Source: an uncultured Selenomonadaceae bacterium | Lineage (GTDB): Bacteria > Bacillota > Negativicutes > Selenomonadales > Selenomonadaceae | DNA length: 64,000 bases | Assembly: GCA_905234235.1 (NCBI GenBank) | Contig: CAJOHN010000001.1 | Span: forward strand, 83,026 to 147,025 | Reading direction: 5' to 3' | Shown: positions 54,155 to 62,599 of the stretch, one piece after another | Position numbering within the stretch: position 1 is the stretch's first letter | Layout: each line of letters opens with the position of its first letter | Made by a program: the position numbers and the translations under genes | Notes under the pieces: generated by a model | What the model was told of the DNA's origin: nothing | What the model saw: the letters and a program-made list of their open reading frames with translations, nothing else | The model's database searches: none

Positions 54155-54184
54155 TTGACACCGATAAAAATTTTATGTTAGACT
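54155..54184 (+). promoter_or_regulatory. Promoter for rplS
   Basis: TTGACA at 54155-54160 with TTAGAC at 54178-54183 (17 bases) or TAGACT in a TGT-extended context. Confidence 0.6.
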
Positions 54185-54199
54185 TTGCAAGTTATTGAG

Positions 54200-54227
54200 G
54201 CGTTCCTCTGCGTGCGGGTAAGAACGT
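54200..54227 (+). promoter_or_regulatory. Hairpin in the rplS leader
   Basis: GCGTTC pairs with GAACGT around 16 bases, 25 bases before the rplS start. Ribosomal-protein leaders of this type (L19 leader) can be autoregulatory. I cannot confirm the match to a named family. Confidence 0.4.
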
Positions 54228-54252
54228 CGGACAAAGATTGGAGGACTTTAAA

Positions 54253-54603
54253 TTGAATATTATTGAACTGATTGAAAAGGAACAGCTCCGCGATAACATT
54301 CCGCAATTCGCGCCGGGCGATACCGTTCGTGTCCACGCTAAAATCGTCGAAGGCAACCGCGAACGCATTCAGATTTTCGAGGGCGTTGTTATCGGGCGTC
54401 AAGGCAGCGGCGTGCGTGAAATGTTCACCGTCCGCAGAATTTCTTACGGCGTCGGCGTCGAAAGATTATTCCCCGTGCATTCGCCACGCGTCGAGAAAAT
54501 TGAAGTCGTTCGTCGCGGCGCGGTTCGTCGTGCCAAACTTTATTATCTGCGCAAGCTCACAGGTAAAGCGGCTCGTATCAAGGAGAAAAAAGCTAAGAAA
54601 TAA
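54253..54603 (+). CDS. rplS: Large ribosomal subunit protein bL19
   Basis: A 116-residue L19, at the 30S-50S interface. [33 protein letters not shown] and [21 protein letters not shown] are typical, with a basic C-terminus. TTG 54253 lies six to eight bases after GGAGGAC. The family begins with the [11 protein letters not shown] helix. Confidence 0.97.
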   Translation: MNIIELIEKEQLRDNIPQFAPGDTVRVHAKIVEGNRERIQIFEGVVIGRQGSGVREMFTVRRISYGVGVERLFPVHSPRVEKIEVVRRGAVRRAKLYYLRKLTGKAARIKEKKAKK

Positions 54604-54622
54604 TTCCGACCGAAAAATTTTT

Positions 54623-54653
54623 GCGTCGTGCAAAATCTGCGCGGCGTTTTTTT
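54623..54653 (+). terminator. Terminator after rplS
   Basis: CGTCGTGCA pairs with TGCGCGGCG (two G-U pairs) and is followed by seven T. The 3' arm is made of a TCTGCGCGG nonamer. Confidence 0.8.
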
Positions 54654-54727
54654 ATGAAAAATTTTTGAAGACAGCGCGCCGGATTCGTGATAAAATAAAT
54701 TAAACGACTACGGAGGTGAAAATTTTT

Positions 54728-56116
54728 TTGGAAAATAAAACGAAAGCAACGGCGACACTGGCGGCAAGTGCGTTGTGCGCAGTTTCGACATTACCGGAAA
54801 TTTCTCCGCTGAGATTCATTCTGACGGGCTCGGTTGGAAATTTTATTCTCGGAATGATGAATCACGGATTTTTAGCGGCGACAATCGGCGGCATGGCGGA
54901 CTGGTTTGGCGTGACGGCTCTTTTCCGTAAGCCGCTCGGAATTGGTTTTCATACGGAAATTTTACGGCGTAATCGCGGGCGAATCATGGAGGCTATCGTC
55001 GAGTTCGTCGGCACCGATTTACTCAACACCAAAAATATCATGGAGACTATCAAGGATGAGAATGCCGCGCAGTTGCTGATTGATTATTTCGAGCAAAATA
55101 AGGGACGCGATAAAACTAAAATCCTTATGCGGGAAATTATGAGCGAACTTTTTAACGGGCTCGATACTAAAAAAATTTCAGCGGAAGTCGCGCCGCTTCT
55201 TGAAACCGAAATCAGAAACCTCGACGCGGAAAAATTTTTCGACGCAGTTATTAAAGTCGTCACGAACGATAAGCACAGCCGTAAAATTTTAATCACGCTC
55301 CTCGACACGGGGCATAAAATCTTACGGAGCCCGCATATGCAGGAAGAAATTCTTAAAAAGATAACCGAGTTGCGCACGGCTTACGAGGGCGATTCGGCGG
55401 GGCGTGCGCTTGTGCTCAGTTCAATGGATTTGACCGACGAAAAAATTTTGAAAATCCTAAACGAAACCGTCGAGAAAAAAATCAGCGAGGCGGAGAAAGT
55501 CCTTAATACTTCGGGCGTGCTTGTCGATAGCGAGACTGCGAACGCGGCTGACGAGATGATTAAAATTTTTGGCGGCTTCGTTAAAAATGCGGCGGGCAGT
55601 CTCAATACTAAAAAATTCCTCGACGATATTAAGAAACTTTTCCTGCAGAAATTCGACACGGAGAATTTTGTTAAGACGTGGCTCGACGTGAATGTTAAGG
55701 GCGACACGGATCCGCGTATCTTAGAAAAGTTGCGCCGTCAGCAAGCCGCTAATCCAAAGAGTACGCTTATCGTCGAGGTTGAACGCAAGCCGGTTATTTG
55801 GCGGGAGTCGGTAGATTATCTTGTCGACGCGAAGATTGACGAGTTCATTAAGAGCGAGAAGCTCCAGAAAAATTTTGACAAGCTGATAAAAGATTTTATC
55901 GAGGGCTTGCTGAATGAATATCGTGGACAAATACCGCAGATGATTCGCGAGCGGCTGGACAAGTTCACGGACGACGAACTTACGGAATTTGTTGAGGGGC
56001 ATGTTGCGGACGATTTGCAGATGATTCGTATCAACGGTTCTGTTTGCGGCGGCTTAGTCGGCATGGCGTTATTTATCGTCGCACAGATTATCGAACATCT
56101 TTTGCAGGGAGGTTGA
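54728..56116 (+). CDS. DUF445-family membrane protein, copy 1
   Basis: A 462-residue DUF445 protein. N-terminal hydrophobic region with GMADWFGVTALFRKPLGIGFHTEILRRNRGRI near 55-85, a long helical middle region, and a C-terminal membrane helix (GGLVGMALFIVAQIIEHLL). Function unknown (YheB/YjiN relatives). TTG 54728 follows GGAGGTG. A TTGAAG-17-TGATAA promoter-like pair lies at 54665-54693. Confidence 0.87.
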   Translation: MENKTKATATLAASALCAVSTLPEISPLRFILTGSVGNFILGMMNHGFLAATIGGMADWFGVTALFRKPLGIGFHTEILRRNRGRIMEAIVEFVGTDLLNTKNIMETIKDENAAQLLIDYFEQNKGRDKTKILMREIMSELFNGLDTKKISAEVAPLLETEIRNLDAEKFFDAVIKVVTNDKHSRKILITLLDTGHKILRSPHMQEEILKKITELRTAYEGDSAGRALVLSSMDLTDEKILKILNETVEKKISEAEKVLNTSGVLVDSETANAADEMIKIFGGFVKNAAGSLNTKKFLDDIKKLFLQKFDTENFVKTWLDVNVKGDTDPRILEKLRRQQAANPKSTLIVEVERKPVIWRESVDYLVDAKIDEFIKSEKLQKNFDKLIKDFIEGLLNEYRGQIPQMIRERLDKFTDDELTEFVEGHVADDLQMIRINGSVCGGLVGMALFIVAQIIEHLLQGG

Positions 56117-56120
56117 CGCT

Positions 56121-57398
56121 TTGGACAGATGGAACAACGCAGATACAACTTTACTCTGCGCGGCATTTTTATTTTTAATGGCGGTTGGTTTCAAGATTAC
56201 ATTTCCGGAAAATATTTTTGCGGAGGGCTTTTTATTCGTGACGGAGGCGGCGTTAGTCGGCGGGATAGCGGACTGGTTTGCAGTGACGGCACTTTTCAAA
56301 AAACCGTTGGGCTTCCCGTTCCATACCGCGATTCTTCCGCGCAGGCGTAAAGATTTCGTCAAAGCGTCGGTGATTATGGTTCAGCAAGAATTTTTTTCGC
56401 GCCGTTCAATTTTTAAGAAGCTCGGAGACTTTAAGCTAATGCCGCGCATTGTCGACTACCTCGCTAAAGATTCGACGCGTAAAATTATCGTCGACGAACT
56501 TTTTAACGTCGTGAAGAAATTTTTTGCCGCGCAGAATAAGGAGACGCGTTCCAAGACGATTGCCAATGAACTCCGCCGCGTCCTCCGCGATATTCCCGCG
56601 CAAGGTTTGATTGACGACTTCGGCGCGCATTTCAAACGTAACGACAAGGATAAAGAAATTTTTATCAACATAGTTAAGGCGATGCGCAAGACTGCCGCTA
56701 AGCCCGAAACGTGCGATAAACTTCAAGCGATTTTGGAGGAATACGCTAACGAGAAAACTAAGAATATGGGCGGCTTTTCAATTTTAATGGCGGGGCTCGC
56801 GCAAATGTTAGACTTAGTCAACTTCGAGGAGGCGGCGCGAATCATGCAACAGCAACTGCTTAAACTCCTCGACGAACTCGCCGCGAATACTCAACTACAC
56901 CGCCGGACGCTCAATGAATGCCGATTAAAAATTTCCGAACTCAGCGATACGCCCGAATTTAAAGATTTAGTCGAACGGATTCAAATCGACGCCGCGCAGG
57001 CTTTACCGTTAGAGGAGGCGGTTGAACTCGCGCTGATTCACTTGGAAAATCAACTGCGTTCGCCCGATTCAAAAAATCTCGGCGGGTTGCTGATGAAAAT
57101 TTTCGATGAAGAGTACGACAGATTTTTGAAACTCTTGCGCGAAGATACTGCCGCTAAAGCCGCCTTTGAAAAATTTATCGACGAACTAACTGCGCGGGCG
57201 GCTCTTCATGCTCAACCGTTAGTCGGCGTGGTTGCGCGTTCGGCTTTGGACAAATTAACGGAGGAGCAACTCAATAATTTGGTTTACGATAAGGCGGAAC
57301 AAGATTTCATATGGATTCGGCTCAACGGCTCAATCGTCGGCTCGGCAGTCGGCTTAGCGATTTTTATTTTAATCAAAGCGGCGGGGTTGAGCATATGA
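56121..57398 (+). CDS. DUF445-family membrane protein, copy 2
   Basis: A 425-residue paralogue of the preceding gene with the same ends: GIADWFAVTALFKKPLGFPFHTAILPRRRKDFV near 50 and IWIRLNGSIVGSAVGLAIFILI at the C-terminus. Central parts have diverged. TTG start five bases after copy 1 stop, behind GGGAGG. The two probably form a tandem duplication and may act together. Confidence 0.87.
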   Translation: MDRWNNADTTLLCAAFLFLMAVGFKITFPENIFAEGFLFVTEAALVGGIADWFAVTALFKKPLGFPFHTAILPRRRKDFVKASVIMVQQEFFSRRSIFKKLGDFKLMPRIVDYLAKDSTRKIIVDELFNVVKKFFAAQNKETRSKTIANELRRVLRDIPAQGLIDDFGAHFKRNDKDKEIFINIVKAMRKTAAKPETCDKLQAILEEYANEKTKNMGGFSILMAGLAQMLDLVNFEEAARIMQQQLLKLLDELAANTQLHRRTLNECRLKISELSDTPEFKDLVERIQIDAAQALPLEEAVELALIHLENQLRSPDSKNLGGLLMKIFDEEYDRFLKLLREDTAAKAAFEKFIDELTARAALHAQPLVGVVARSALDKLTEEQLNNLVYDKAEQDFIWIRLNGSIVGSAVGLAIFILIKAAGLSI

Positions 57399-58168
57399 AG
57401 ATAGCATTTTTTGATTCGGGAATTGGCGGGCTATCTGTTTTACATCACGCGATGAAAATTTTGCCACAAGCTGAGTTTATATTTTACGCGGACGAGGATA
57501 ATGTTCCTTACGGCACGAAGTCGCCCGAAGAAGTTTTAACTTATGTCGACGCGGCGTTTCAATTTTTAATTGCGCAGGGCGTCGAGGCAATCGTAGTGGC
57601 GTGCAACACGGCGACTTCGGTAGCGGTAAAAAAAATGCGCGAAAAATATTCCTTGCCGATAATCGGGATGGAGCCCGCGATGAAAGTGGCGTTGGACACG
57701 TTCCCGAACAGAAAAGTTTTAGTGACGGCGACGGCGATAACAATCACAGGGAAAAAAATTCAGCGGCTGATTGAACGGCTTCACGCGGAAAATTTGGCGG
57801 AGCTAAAAGCGTTGCCGCGACTGGTTGAATTTGCGGAGCGTCAAGAATTTAATTCGTTGGCTGTCGAAGAATATCTGCGCGGCGAACTGAATTATGACTG
57901 GGAAAATTTTTCGTCGTTAGTATTGGGTTGCACGCACTTTAATTATTTCAAGGACACGCTGAGAAAAATTTTGCCGCCGCACGTAAAAATATTGGACGGG
58001 AACGCGGGCACAGTCAACGAACTCATCAGGCGAATTGAGCCGACATCATCGGCGAAAATTTCTTCCGTAGAATTTTTTTATTCGGGGCGGCGCGTGACGG
58101 ACGCAATTGAACTGGCGCGCTTAGAAAAATTTTTGCGACGCTTGGACGAAATGGAGGGCTTATCATGA
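57395..58168 (+). CDS. murI: Glutamate racemase
   Basis: A 257-residue racemase supplying D-glutamate for peptidoglycan. IAFFDSGIGGLSVLHHAM at the N-terminus, catalytic Cys in ACNTATSVA near 70 and in LGCTHFNYF near 180. ATG overlaps the DUF445 stop (ATGA). Confidence 0.96.
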   Translation: MKIAFFDSGIGGLSVLHHAMKILPQAEFIFYADEDNVPYGTKSPEEVLTYVDAAFQFLIAQGVEAIVVACNTATSVAVKKMREKYSLPIIGMEPAMKVALDTFPNRKVLVTATAITITGKKIQRLIERLHAENLAELKALPRLVEFAERQEFNSLAVEEYLRGELNYDWENFSSLVLGCTHFNYFKDTLRKILPPHVKILDGNAGTVNELIRRIEPTSSAKISSVEFFYSGRRVTDAIELARLEKFLRRLDEMEGLS

Positions 58169-58821
58169 AGACTTACAAGGCGGCGATTTTCGACATGGAT
58201 GGGACGCTTGTCGACACCCTCGCCGATTTGCACGACAGTGTTAATGAAATGCTTGAGCACTACGATTTTCCGCGCAGGACTCTTGATGAAGTCCGGCAAT
58301 TCGTCGGCAACGGCGCGAGGAAGTTGATCGGTCGCAGCTTGCCCGCCGATAAATCCGATTTCGTTGACGAGGCTTTAAATTTTTATAATGGCTGTTACGC
58401 TCGCAACTGTTTAAAAAAAGTTAAGCCTTACGCGGGGATTATGGAGTTGCTGGCGGCGTTGGAGGCAAAAAAAATTCCGCTTGGCATTTGCACGAATAAG
58501 CAACACTTCGCGGCGGTTGATATTACGGAAAAAATTCTTGCGCCGATAAAATTTTCATACGTCAGCGGCGACGAGTCTAATCAACCGCGTAAGCCCGACC
58601 CGACCCGCGCCTTGGAAGGTGCAAAAAAATTTGGAGTTGCGGCGGAGGACGTGGCTTATTTCGGCGATACAGCTGTTGACATTCAAACGGCTTTGAACGC
58701 AGGATTTTTACCAATCGGAGTGACTTGGGGATTTCGTCCGCGCAGTGAACTCGTTGAAAGCGGCGCGAAGATTATCATTGACAGCCCGCTTGAAATTTTT
58801 GACCGAATTACTTTTGCCTGA
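58165..58821 (+). CDS. gph: HAD-family phosphatase (phosphoglycolate phosphatase-like)
   Basis: A 218-residue HAD hydrolase. Motif I AIFDMDGTLVDTL near 7, motif II ICTNKQ near 110, motif III Lys in NQPRKPDP and motif IV AYFGDTAVDIQ near 168. Resembles Gph/PpaX. Exact substrate uncertain. Four-base overlap with murI. Confidence 0.88.
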   Translation: MKTYKAAIFDMDGTLVDTLADLHDSVNEMLEHYDFPRRTLDEVRQFVGNGARKLIGRSLPADKSDFVDEALNFYNGCYARNCLKKVKPYAGIMELLAALEAKKIPLGICTNKQHFAAVDITEKILAPIKFSYVSGDESNQPRKPDPTRALEGAKKFGVAAEDVAYFGDTAVDIQTALNAGFLPIGVTWGFRPRSELVESGAKIIIDSPLEIFDRITFA

Positions 58822-58844
58822 GAACATTTTTAAGCAAAAAAAAT

Positions 58845-58872
58845 CTCCCGAAACTGATTCGGGAGTTTTTTT
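58845..58872. terminator. Terminator between gph and the broken lipoprotein gene
   Basis: CTCCCGAA pairs perfectly with TTCGGGAG around five bases. T run on the + side, A run on the other, so it is bidirectional. Confidence 0.85.
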
Positions 58873-58875
58873 ATT

Positions 58876-59545
58876 TTATCTGCCGTGCTTAATAATATTT
58901 GCTTGGAACCATTTCTCGGAAATTTGTTTAGCGGTACCGTCTTTTACCATGCTATCAAACGCCTCTTGGATTTTATCGCGTAACTCGACGTCATTTTTCC
59001 GAAAGCCTATGCCGTATTCCGTAATTTCGCCTATCGTTTTCGGGAGTATTTCAAAATTATTACTGTGCTTTACCATTTCAAAGCGTCCAACTATCACATC
59101 GCAAAGTACTACATCGATTTCTCCGTTTTCCAATGCAGTAAATGTTTTTTCGTCGCTTTCATATGTTCTGAATTCTTTTATGATATTTTTAATGCCTTCC
59201 GTGTTGTCAATGTAAAATTCTGAAGTCGTCCCGGCTTTTACGCCGATATTTTTGCCTTTAAGGTCGACTTCCGAGTAAATTCTTTGCGGATTTCCTTCCG
59301 GTACCACCATAACTATCCAATTATCCATGTAAGGTTTGCTGAATAGCATTCGTTCCTGTCTTTCCGGCGTTATATCAAGCCCGTGCCAAATCTACTTCAA
59401 AGCCGACGACTTCTCCCTGCTCATTGACATACCCTATCGGCGATTCGTCCAATCCGACTACTACTTTATCTTTTATCTTGTAATTCGAGCCGCAACCCGT
59501 CATCAGCATTATTACCGCCAACGCTATTAATATTTTTTTTATCAT
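58876..59545 (-). pseudogene. Disrupted amino-acid-type solute-binding lipoprotein
   Basis: The first part (ATG 59545) encodes a lipoprotein signal (LAVIMLMTGCGSN) and VVVGLDESPIGYVNEQGEVVGFEVDLARA, then TGA. The rest continues in another frame from LDITPERQERMLFSKPYMDN to the normal C-terminus at 58876. Compared with the intact neighbour, about 34 codons are missing at the junction near 59383 and the frame shifts. The remaining C-terminal frame could give a 157-residue fragment without a signal peptide. Confidence 0.85.
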
Positions 59546-59564
59546 TGCCTCAGTCCTTTCTGGT

Positions 59565-60326
59565 TTATTTCAAAACGTCCGCCTCAAAGTATTTTTCCGA
59601 GATTTTTTTAGCCGTGCCGTCTCTTTTCATGCTGTCGAAGGCTTCTTGTATCCTGTTCCGTAATTCCACGTCACTTTTCCGAAATCCTATGCCGTATTCG
59701 TTCACTTTACCAATCGTCTCCGGTAATACCTCAAAATTATTGCGGTGTTTTATCATCGCATACCGTCCCAATATCTCGTCGCACAATACCGCGTCAACTT
59801 CTCCCTTTTCCAACGCGACAAATTCTAATTCGTCTTCTTTGTATACTTTCAACTCTTTTAAGCTGTTTTTCAAGCCTTCCTCGCTGTTTACATAAAATTC
59901 TGCGGTCGTGCCTGCTTTTACTCCCAATATTTTGCCTTCCAAGTCAGGTTCAGAGTATATTTTTTTGGGATTGTCCTTTGTTACTATCAAAACGCGACGA
60001 TTATCCATGTACGGCTTGCTGAATAACATAATTTCTTGCCGTTCGGGCGTTATATCCATTCCGTTCCAAATCATATCGATTTTGCCGCTGTTTAATTCCT
60101 CTTCCTTTTCTGCCCAATGAATAATTTTAAATTCTGCCTTCGCGCCCGCACGTTTTATAGCTTCACGCGCCAAATCAATTTCTATTCCGACCAATTCGCC
60201 TTTGTCGTTACGATAACCCAGCGGCGATTCATCAAATCCGACGACCAATGTTTCTGTTGGCTCCGTCTCCAAGCCGCAACCCGTCATCAACATTATCAAC
60301 GCTAAAACCATCAGTATCTTCTTCAT
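59565..60326 (-). CDS. Family 3 solute-binding lipoprotein (amino acid ABC type)
   Basis: A 253-residue periplasmic-binding-type protein. Lipobox LALIMLMTGCG puts the lipidated Cys near 17. The SBP_bac_3 fold has VGFDESPLGYRNDKGELVGIEIDLA, MIWNGMDITPERQEIMLFSKPYM and GVKAGTTAEFYV. Binds an amino acid or similar ligand. No permease or ATPase gene lies beside it. ATG 60326 chosen for a compact signal peptide. Upstream TTGACA (60472-60467) with TGATAG 17 bases away is a possible promoter. Confidence 0.88.
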   Translation of the reverse strand: MKKILMVLALIMLMTGCGLETEPTETLVVGFDESPLGYRNDKGELVGIEIDLAREAIKRAGAKAEFKIIHWAEKEEELNSGKIDMIWNGMDITPERQEIMLFSKPYMDNRRVLIVTKDNPKKIYSEPDLEGKILGVKAGTTAEFYVNSEEGLKNSLKELKVYKEDELEFVALEKGEVDAVLCDEILGRYAMIKHRNNFEVLPETIGKVNEYGIGFRKSDVELRNRIQEAFDSMKRDGTAKKISEKYFEADVLK

Positions 60327-60506
60327 TTCGCTAGGCATTCCTTTCCGTTATAAAAAAATTTCCGAACTTAATCGGCAAGGTTTTTTATGGTGAGATTTGG
60401 ACGTGTCAGATACTATTTTATCGAATAACCAAACTTATTAACTCTATCATTATAAAAAAAAACGACTGTCAAGCTATTAGAAAAATTTTTCCCGATCATC
60501 AGAAAA

Positions 60507-60534
60507 GCCCCGTGTGAGCAGCACGGGACTTTTT
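60507..60534. terminator. Terminator downstream of cdaR
   Basis: CCCGTG pairs with CACGGG around seven bases, extended by flanking pairs, with a T-rich side on each strand. On the minus strand it follows cdaR by about 100 bases. The surrounding 60339-60634 shows no gene. Confidence 0.65.
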
Positions 60535-60634
60535 CCAAGCGTATGTGTTTTATATTTTAGGAGAGCTTTAACGAAAGCCTGAACGTAGTATAGCATACGT
60601 GATAACAATTATCAAGTGGTTTGAAGAAAAATTT

Positions 60635-61588
60635 TTAAGGCTGATTATTTGTCGTCTCGCGTGCGACGGGCTTACGTACGACTTCGGCGGAAACTGTAAC
60701 CTCTGAGCTCTTTACCGTCACACTCTCCGGCACGTCCAACTTTAACGTCCCTTTGAAATTTTTCTGTCCCGTCTGCACTGTGAAAGGCTCCGTCTTTATC
60801 GTGACGATTGAATTTATCACAGATTCCGCGCCGCTGATTTCAATCTGCGCGGGCTCGACGGTTATTTTTGTAAGCTCCCAACCGTCCGCTACGGAAAGCT
60901 CAGGAATTACGGGGACGATTCGCCGCTTGATACCGCTTTCAATATCAACCGAAACCGTGATGACGCTCGGCACAACGCGCACATTCGGGAGGACTTCTTC
61001 CTTAGCGTCGACGGCACGCATCGGCACTTGCAATTCAAAACTCGAACTGTTGCCGGAAAAATTTATCATGCTGTAAACTCTGGTAACCTGTTCTACAAAA
61101 CTTTTAGGTCCGACTATCGTCACAAAGTCCATTGATTTTTGCAACTCTCTAATCGCTGCGTCCGGCGCAACGCTCCCCATTATCGTAAGTTCAATCGGCA
61201 TTTGGCGTTCGGTTAATGGGTCAAGCTTGACGTTGACGGCGGCGGGCTTCGTTTCTATCAACTCAAATCCTTGCGGCATGATAACTTGCGGCGCAATTTG
61301 ATGGTCGCCCTCGCTGAGTCCTTCAAGATTGGCGTAGACTCGGAAGGCATTGGCATTGTACTTTACAAAATTTGAACGCGGCGCACGAGTCTCAATTTTT
61401 ATGGTTTTGTCATCGCAAATCGCAACGAGTTCATACGGCGCATTTGAAATTGTCAGCGGCACGGTGTAAGAGCCTTCGATTGCCGGGTCTTGATCCGCCA
61501 TGACGTAAACCCACATAAGAAACGCCGCCACCAGCGCGATGAATTTTTTTAAGGCATTGCGGCGGAAGATGTCTACTATTCGCGTCAT
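60635..61588 (-). CDS. cdaR: CdaA regulator CdaR (YbbR-domain protein)
   Basis: A 317-residue protein. N-terminal membrane helix (ALKKFIALVAAFLMWVYVMAD) and about three to four extracytoplasmic YbbR repeats (for example YTVPLTISNAPYELVA, RQMPIELTIMG). Regulates CdaA in related bacteria. It overlaps the cdaA stop by four bases. Confidence 0.93.
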   Translation of the reverse strand: MTRIVDIFRRNALKKFIALVAAFLMWVYVMADQDPAIEGSYTVPLTISNAPYELVAICDDKTIKIETRAPRSNFVKYNANAFRVYANLEGLSEGDHQIAPQVIMPQGFELIETKPAAVNVKLDPLTERQMPIELTIMGSVAPDAAIRELQKSMDFVTIVGPKSFVEQVTRVYSMINFSGNSSSFELQVPMRAVDAKEEVLPNVRVVPSVITVSVDIESGIKRRIVPVIPELSVADGWELTKITVEPAQIEISGAESVINSIVTIKTEPFTVQTGQKNFKGTLKLDVPESVTVKSSEVTVSAEVVRKPVARETTNNQP

Positions 61589-62436
61589 CTGTCGTCCCTC
61601 CGTCTCGAAAGGAACCTGCCAAAGAATAAATCTTCCTTCTGAACAAACGCGGGGCGAATTTTAGCCGCTAAAGTTTTTTCGTCGAAACGTCGCGTCAAAT
61701 GTCCGCCCTCCGCAACAGAAATTGTTCCCGTCTCCTCGCTGACTACTATAATCAACGCGTCGCACTGCTCCGATAATCCGATTGCCGCCCTGTGTCGAGT
61801 TCCAAGCTCCGTCGAAAGCCCATGATTCTCAGTAAGCGGCAAAACGCACGCCGCAGAAATTAATCTGTTGCCGCGAATAATCGCCGCGCCGTCGTGTAGG
61901 GGCGTGTTCACGATAAAGACGTTCAGTAAAAATTCCGATGAAATAATTCCGTCGATATGAATGCCCGTAATGCTGATGTCGTTCAATTTCATTTCGCGTT
62001 CGATAACCATAAGCGCGCCGGTCTTTGTCTGTGAAAGTTTCTTCGCCGTCTTGACAATCTCGTCGACAACCAAATCAGCCGCCTTCTTGTCAAGCAACGA
62101 AGCTCCATGACTAAAAAATTGTCCTTGCCCCAAATGTTCAAGGGCGCGGCGCAGTTCCGGTTGAAATAAAATTGGCAACGCGATAAAAAGCCACTCCGAA
62201 CTTTTCTGCAATATCCATGTTATGACGTGCAAGTTTAGCCAGCCGCAAATTACCGTCAGCGAAATTATAACCATCAGCCCTTTAACCAGCGTGATTGCGC
62301 GAGTGTCTTGGAGCATTTGATAACATTTGTAGAGAATCATCGCGACGATTAAAATATCAAAAATATCGAGCGGCGTTATCGTGGAAACCAAGTCGCGAAC
62401 TTTCGCGGGGAAACTAAAATCTATTGGCACAGGCAT
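61585..62436 (-). CDS. cdaA: Diadenylate cyclase CdaA
   Basis: A 283-residue membrane cyclase making c-di-AMP from two ATP. Three N-terminal helices and a DAC domain with VNTPLHDGAAIIRGNRL near 175-190 and LGTRHRAAIGLSEQ near 205-218 (DGA and RHR motifs). ATG 62436 follows AAGGAG closely. A GTG two codons on is possible. Confidence 0.94.
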   Translation of the reverse strand: MPVPIDFSFPAKVRDLVSTITPLDIFDILIVAMILYKCYQMLQDTRAITLVKGLMVIISLTVICGWLNLHVITWILQKSSEWLFIALPILFQPELRRALEHLGQGQFFSHGASLLDKKAADLVVDEIVKTAKKLSQTKTGALMVIEREMKLNDISITGIHIDGIISSEFLLNVFIVNTPLHDGAAIIRGNRLISAACVLPLTENHGLSTELGTRHRAAIGLSEQCDALIIVVSEETGTISVAEGGHLTRRFDEKTLAAKIRPAFVQKEDLFFGRFLSRRRDDR

Positions 62437-62466
62437 CACTCTCCTTATCAAAACTTTTCTCGCAAC

Positions 62467-62495
62467 AATATACTACAAAATATTTTCAGATTCAA
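62467..62495 (-). promoter_or_regulatory. Promoter for cdaA-cdaR
   Basis: On the minus strand TTGAAT, 17 bases, TATATT, about 30 bases before the cdaA start. Confidence 0.5.
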
Positions 62496-62530
62496 TCACC
62501 GAATAAAACCGTTTGCCCGTCAAAATTTTT

Positions 62531-62559
62531 TTGTACTTTTTAGATTTAGCTGTTATAAT
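62531..62559 (+). promoter_or_regulatory. Promoter for the NhaC-type antiporter
   Basis: TTGTAC, 17 bases, TATAAT, 41 bases before the ATG. A TCTGCGCGG nonamer starts at the last base of the -10 box, where transcription would begin. Confidence 0.7.
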
Positions 62560-62599
62560 CTGCGCGGCATAACCAAAATTTAAGGAGGAAGTTTTTCTA

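Noticed and set aside
60467..60472. TTGACA with the nearby TATAAT (60449-60454) as a promoter
   Set aside because: The spacer would be only 12 bases. The TGATAG 17 bases away is the better -10, so that TATAAT was not used.
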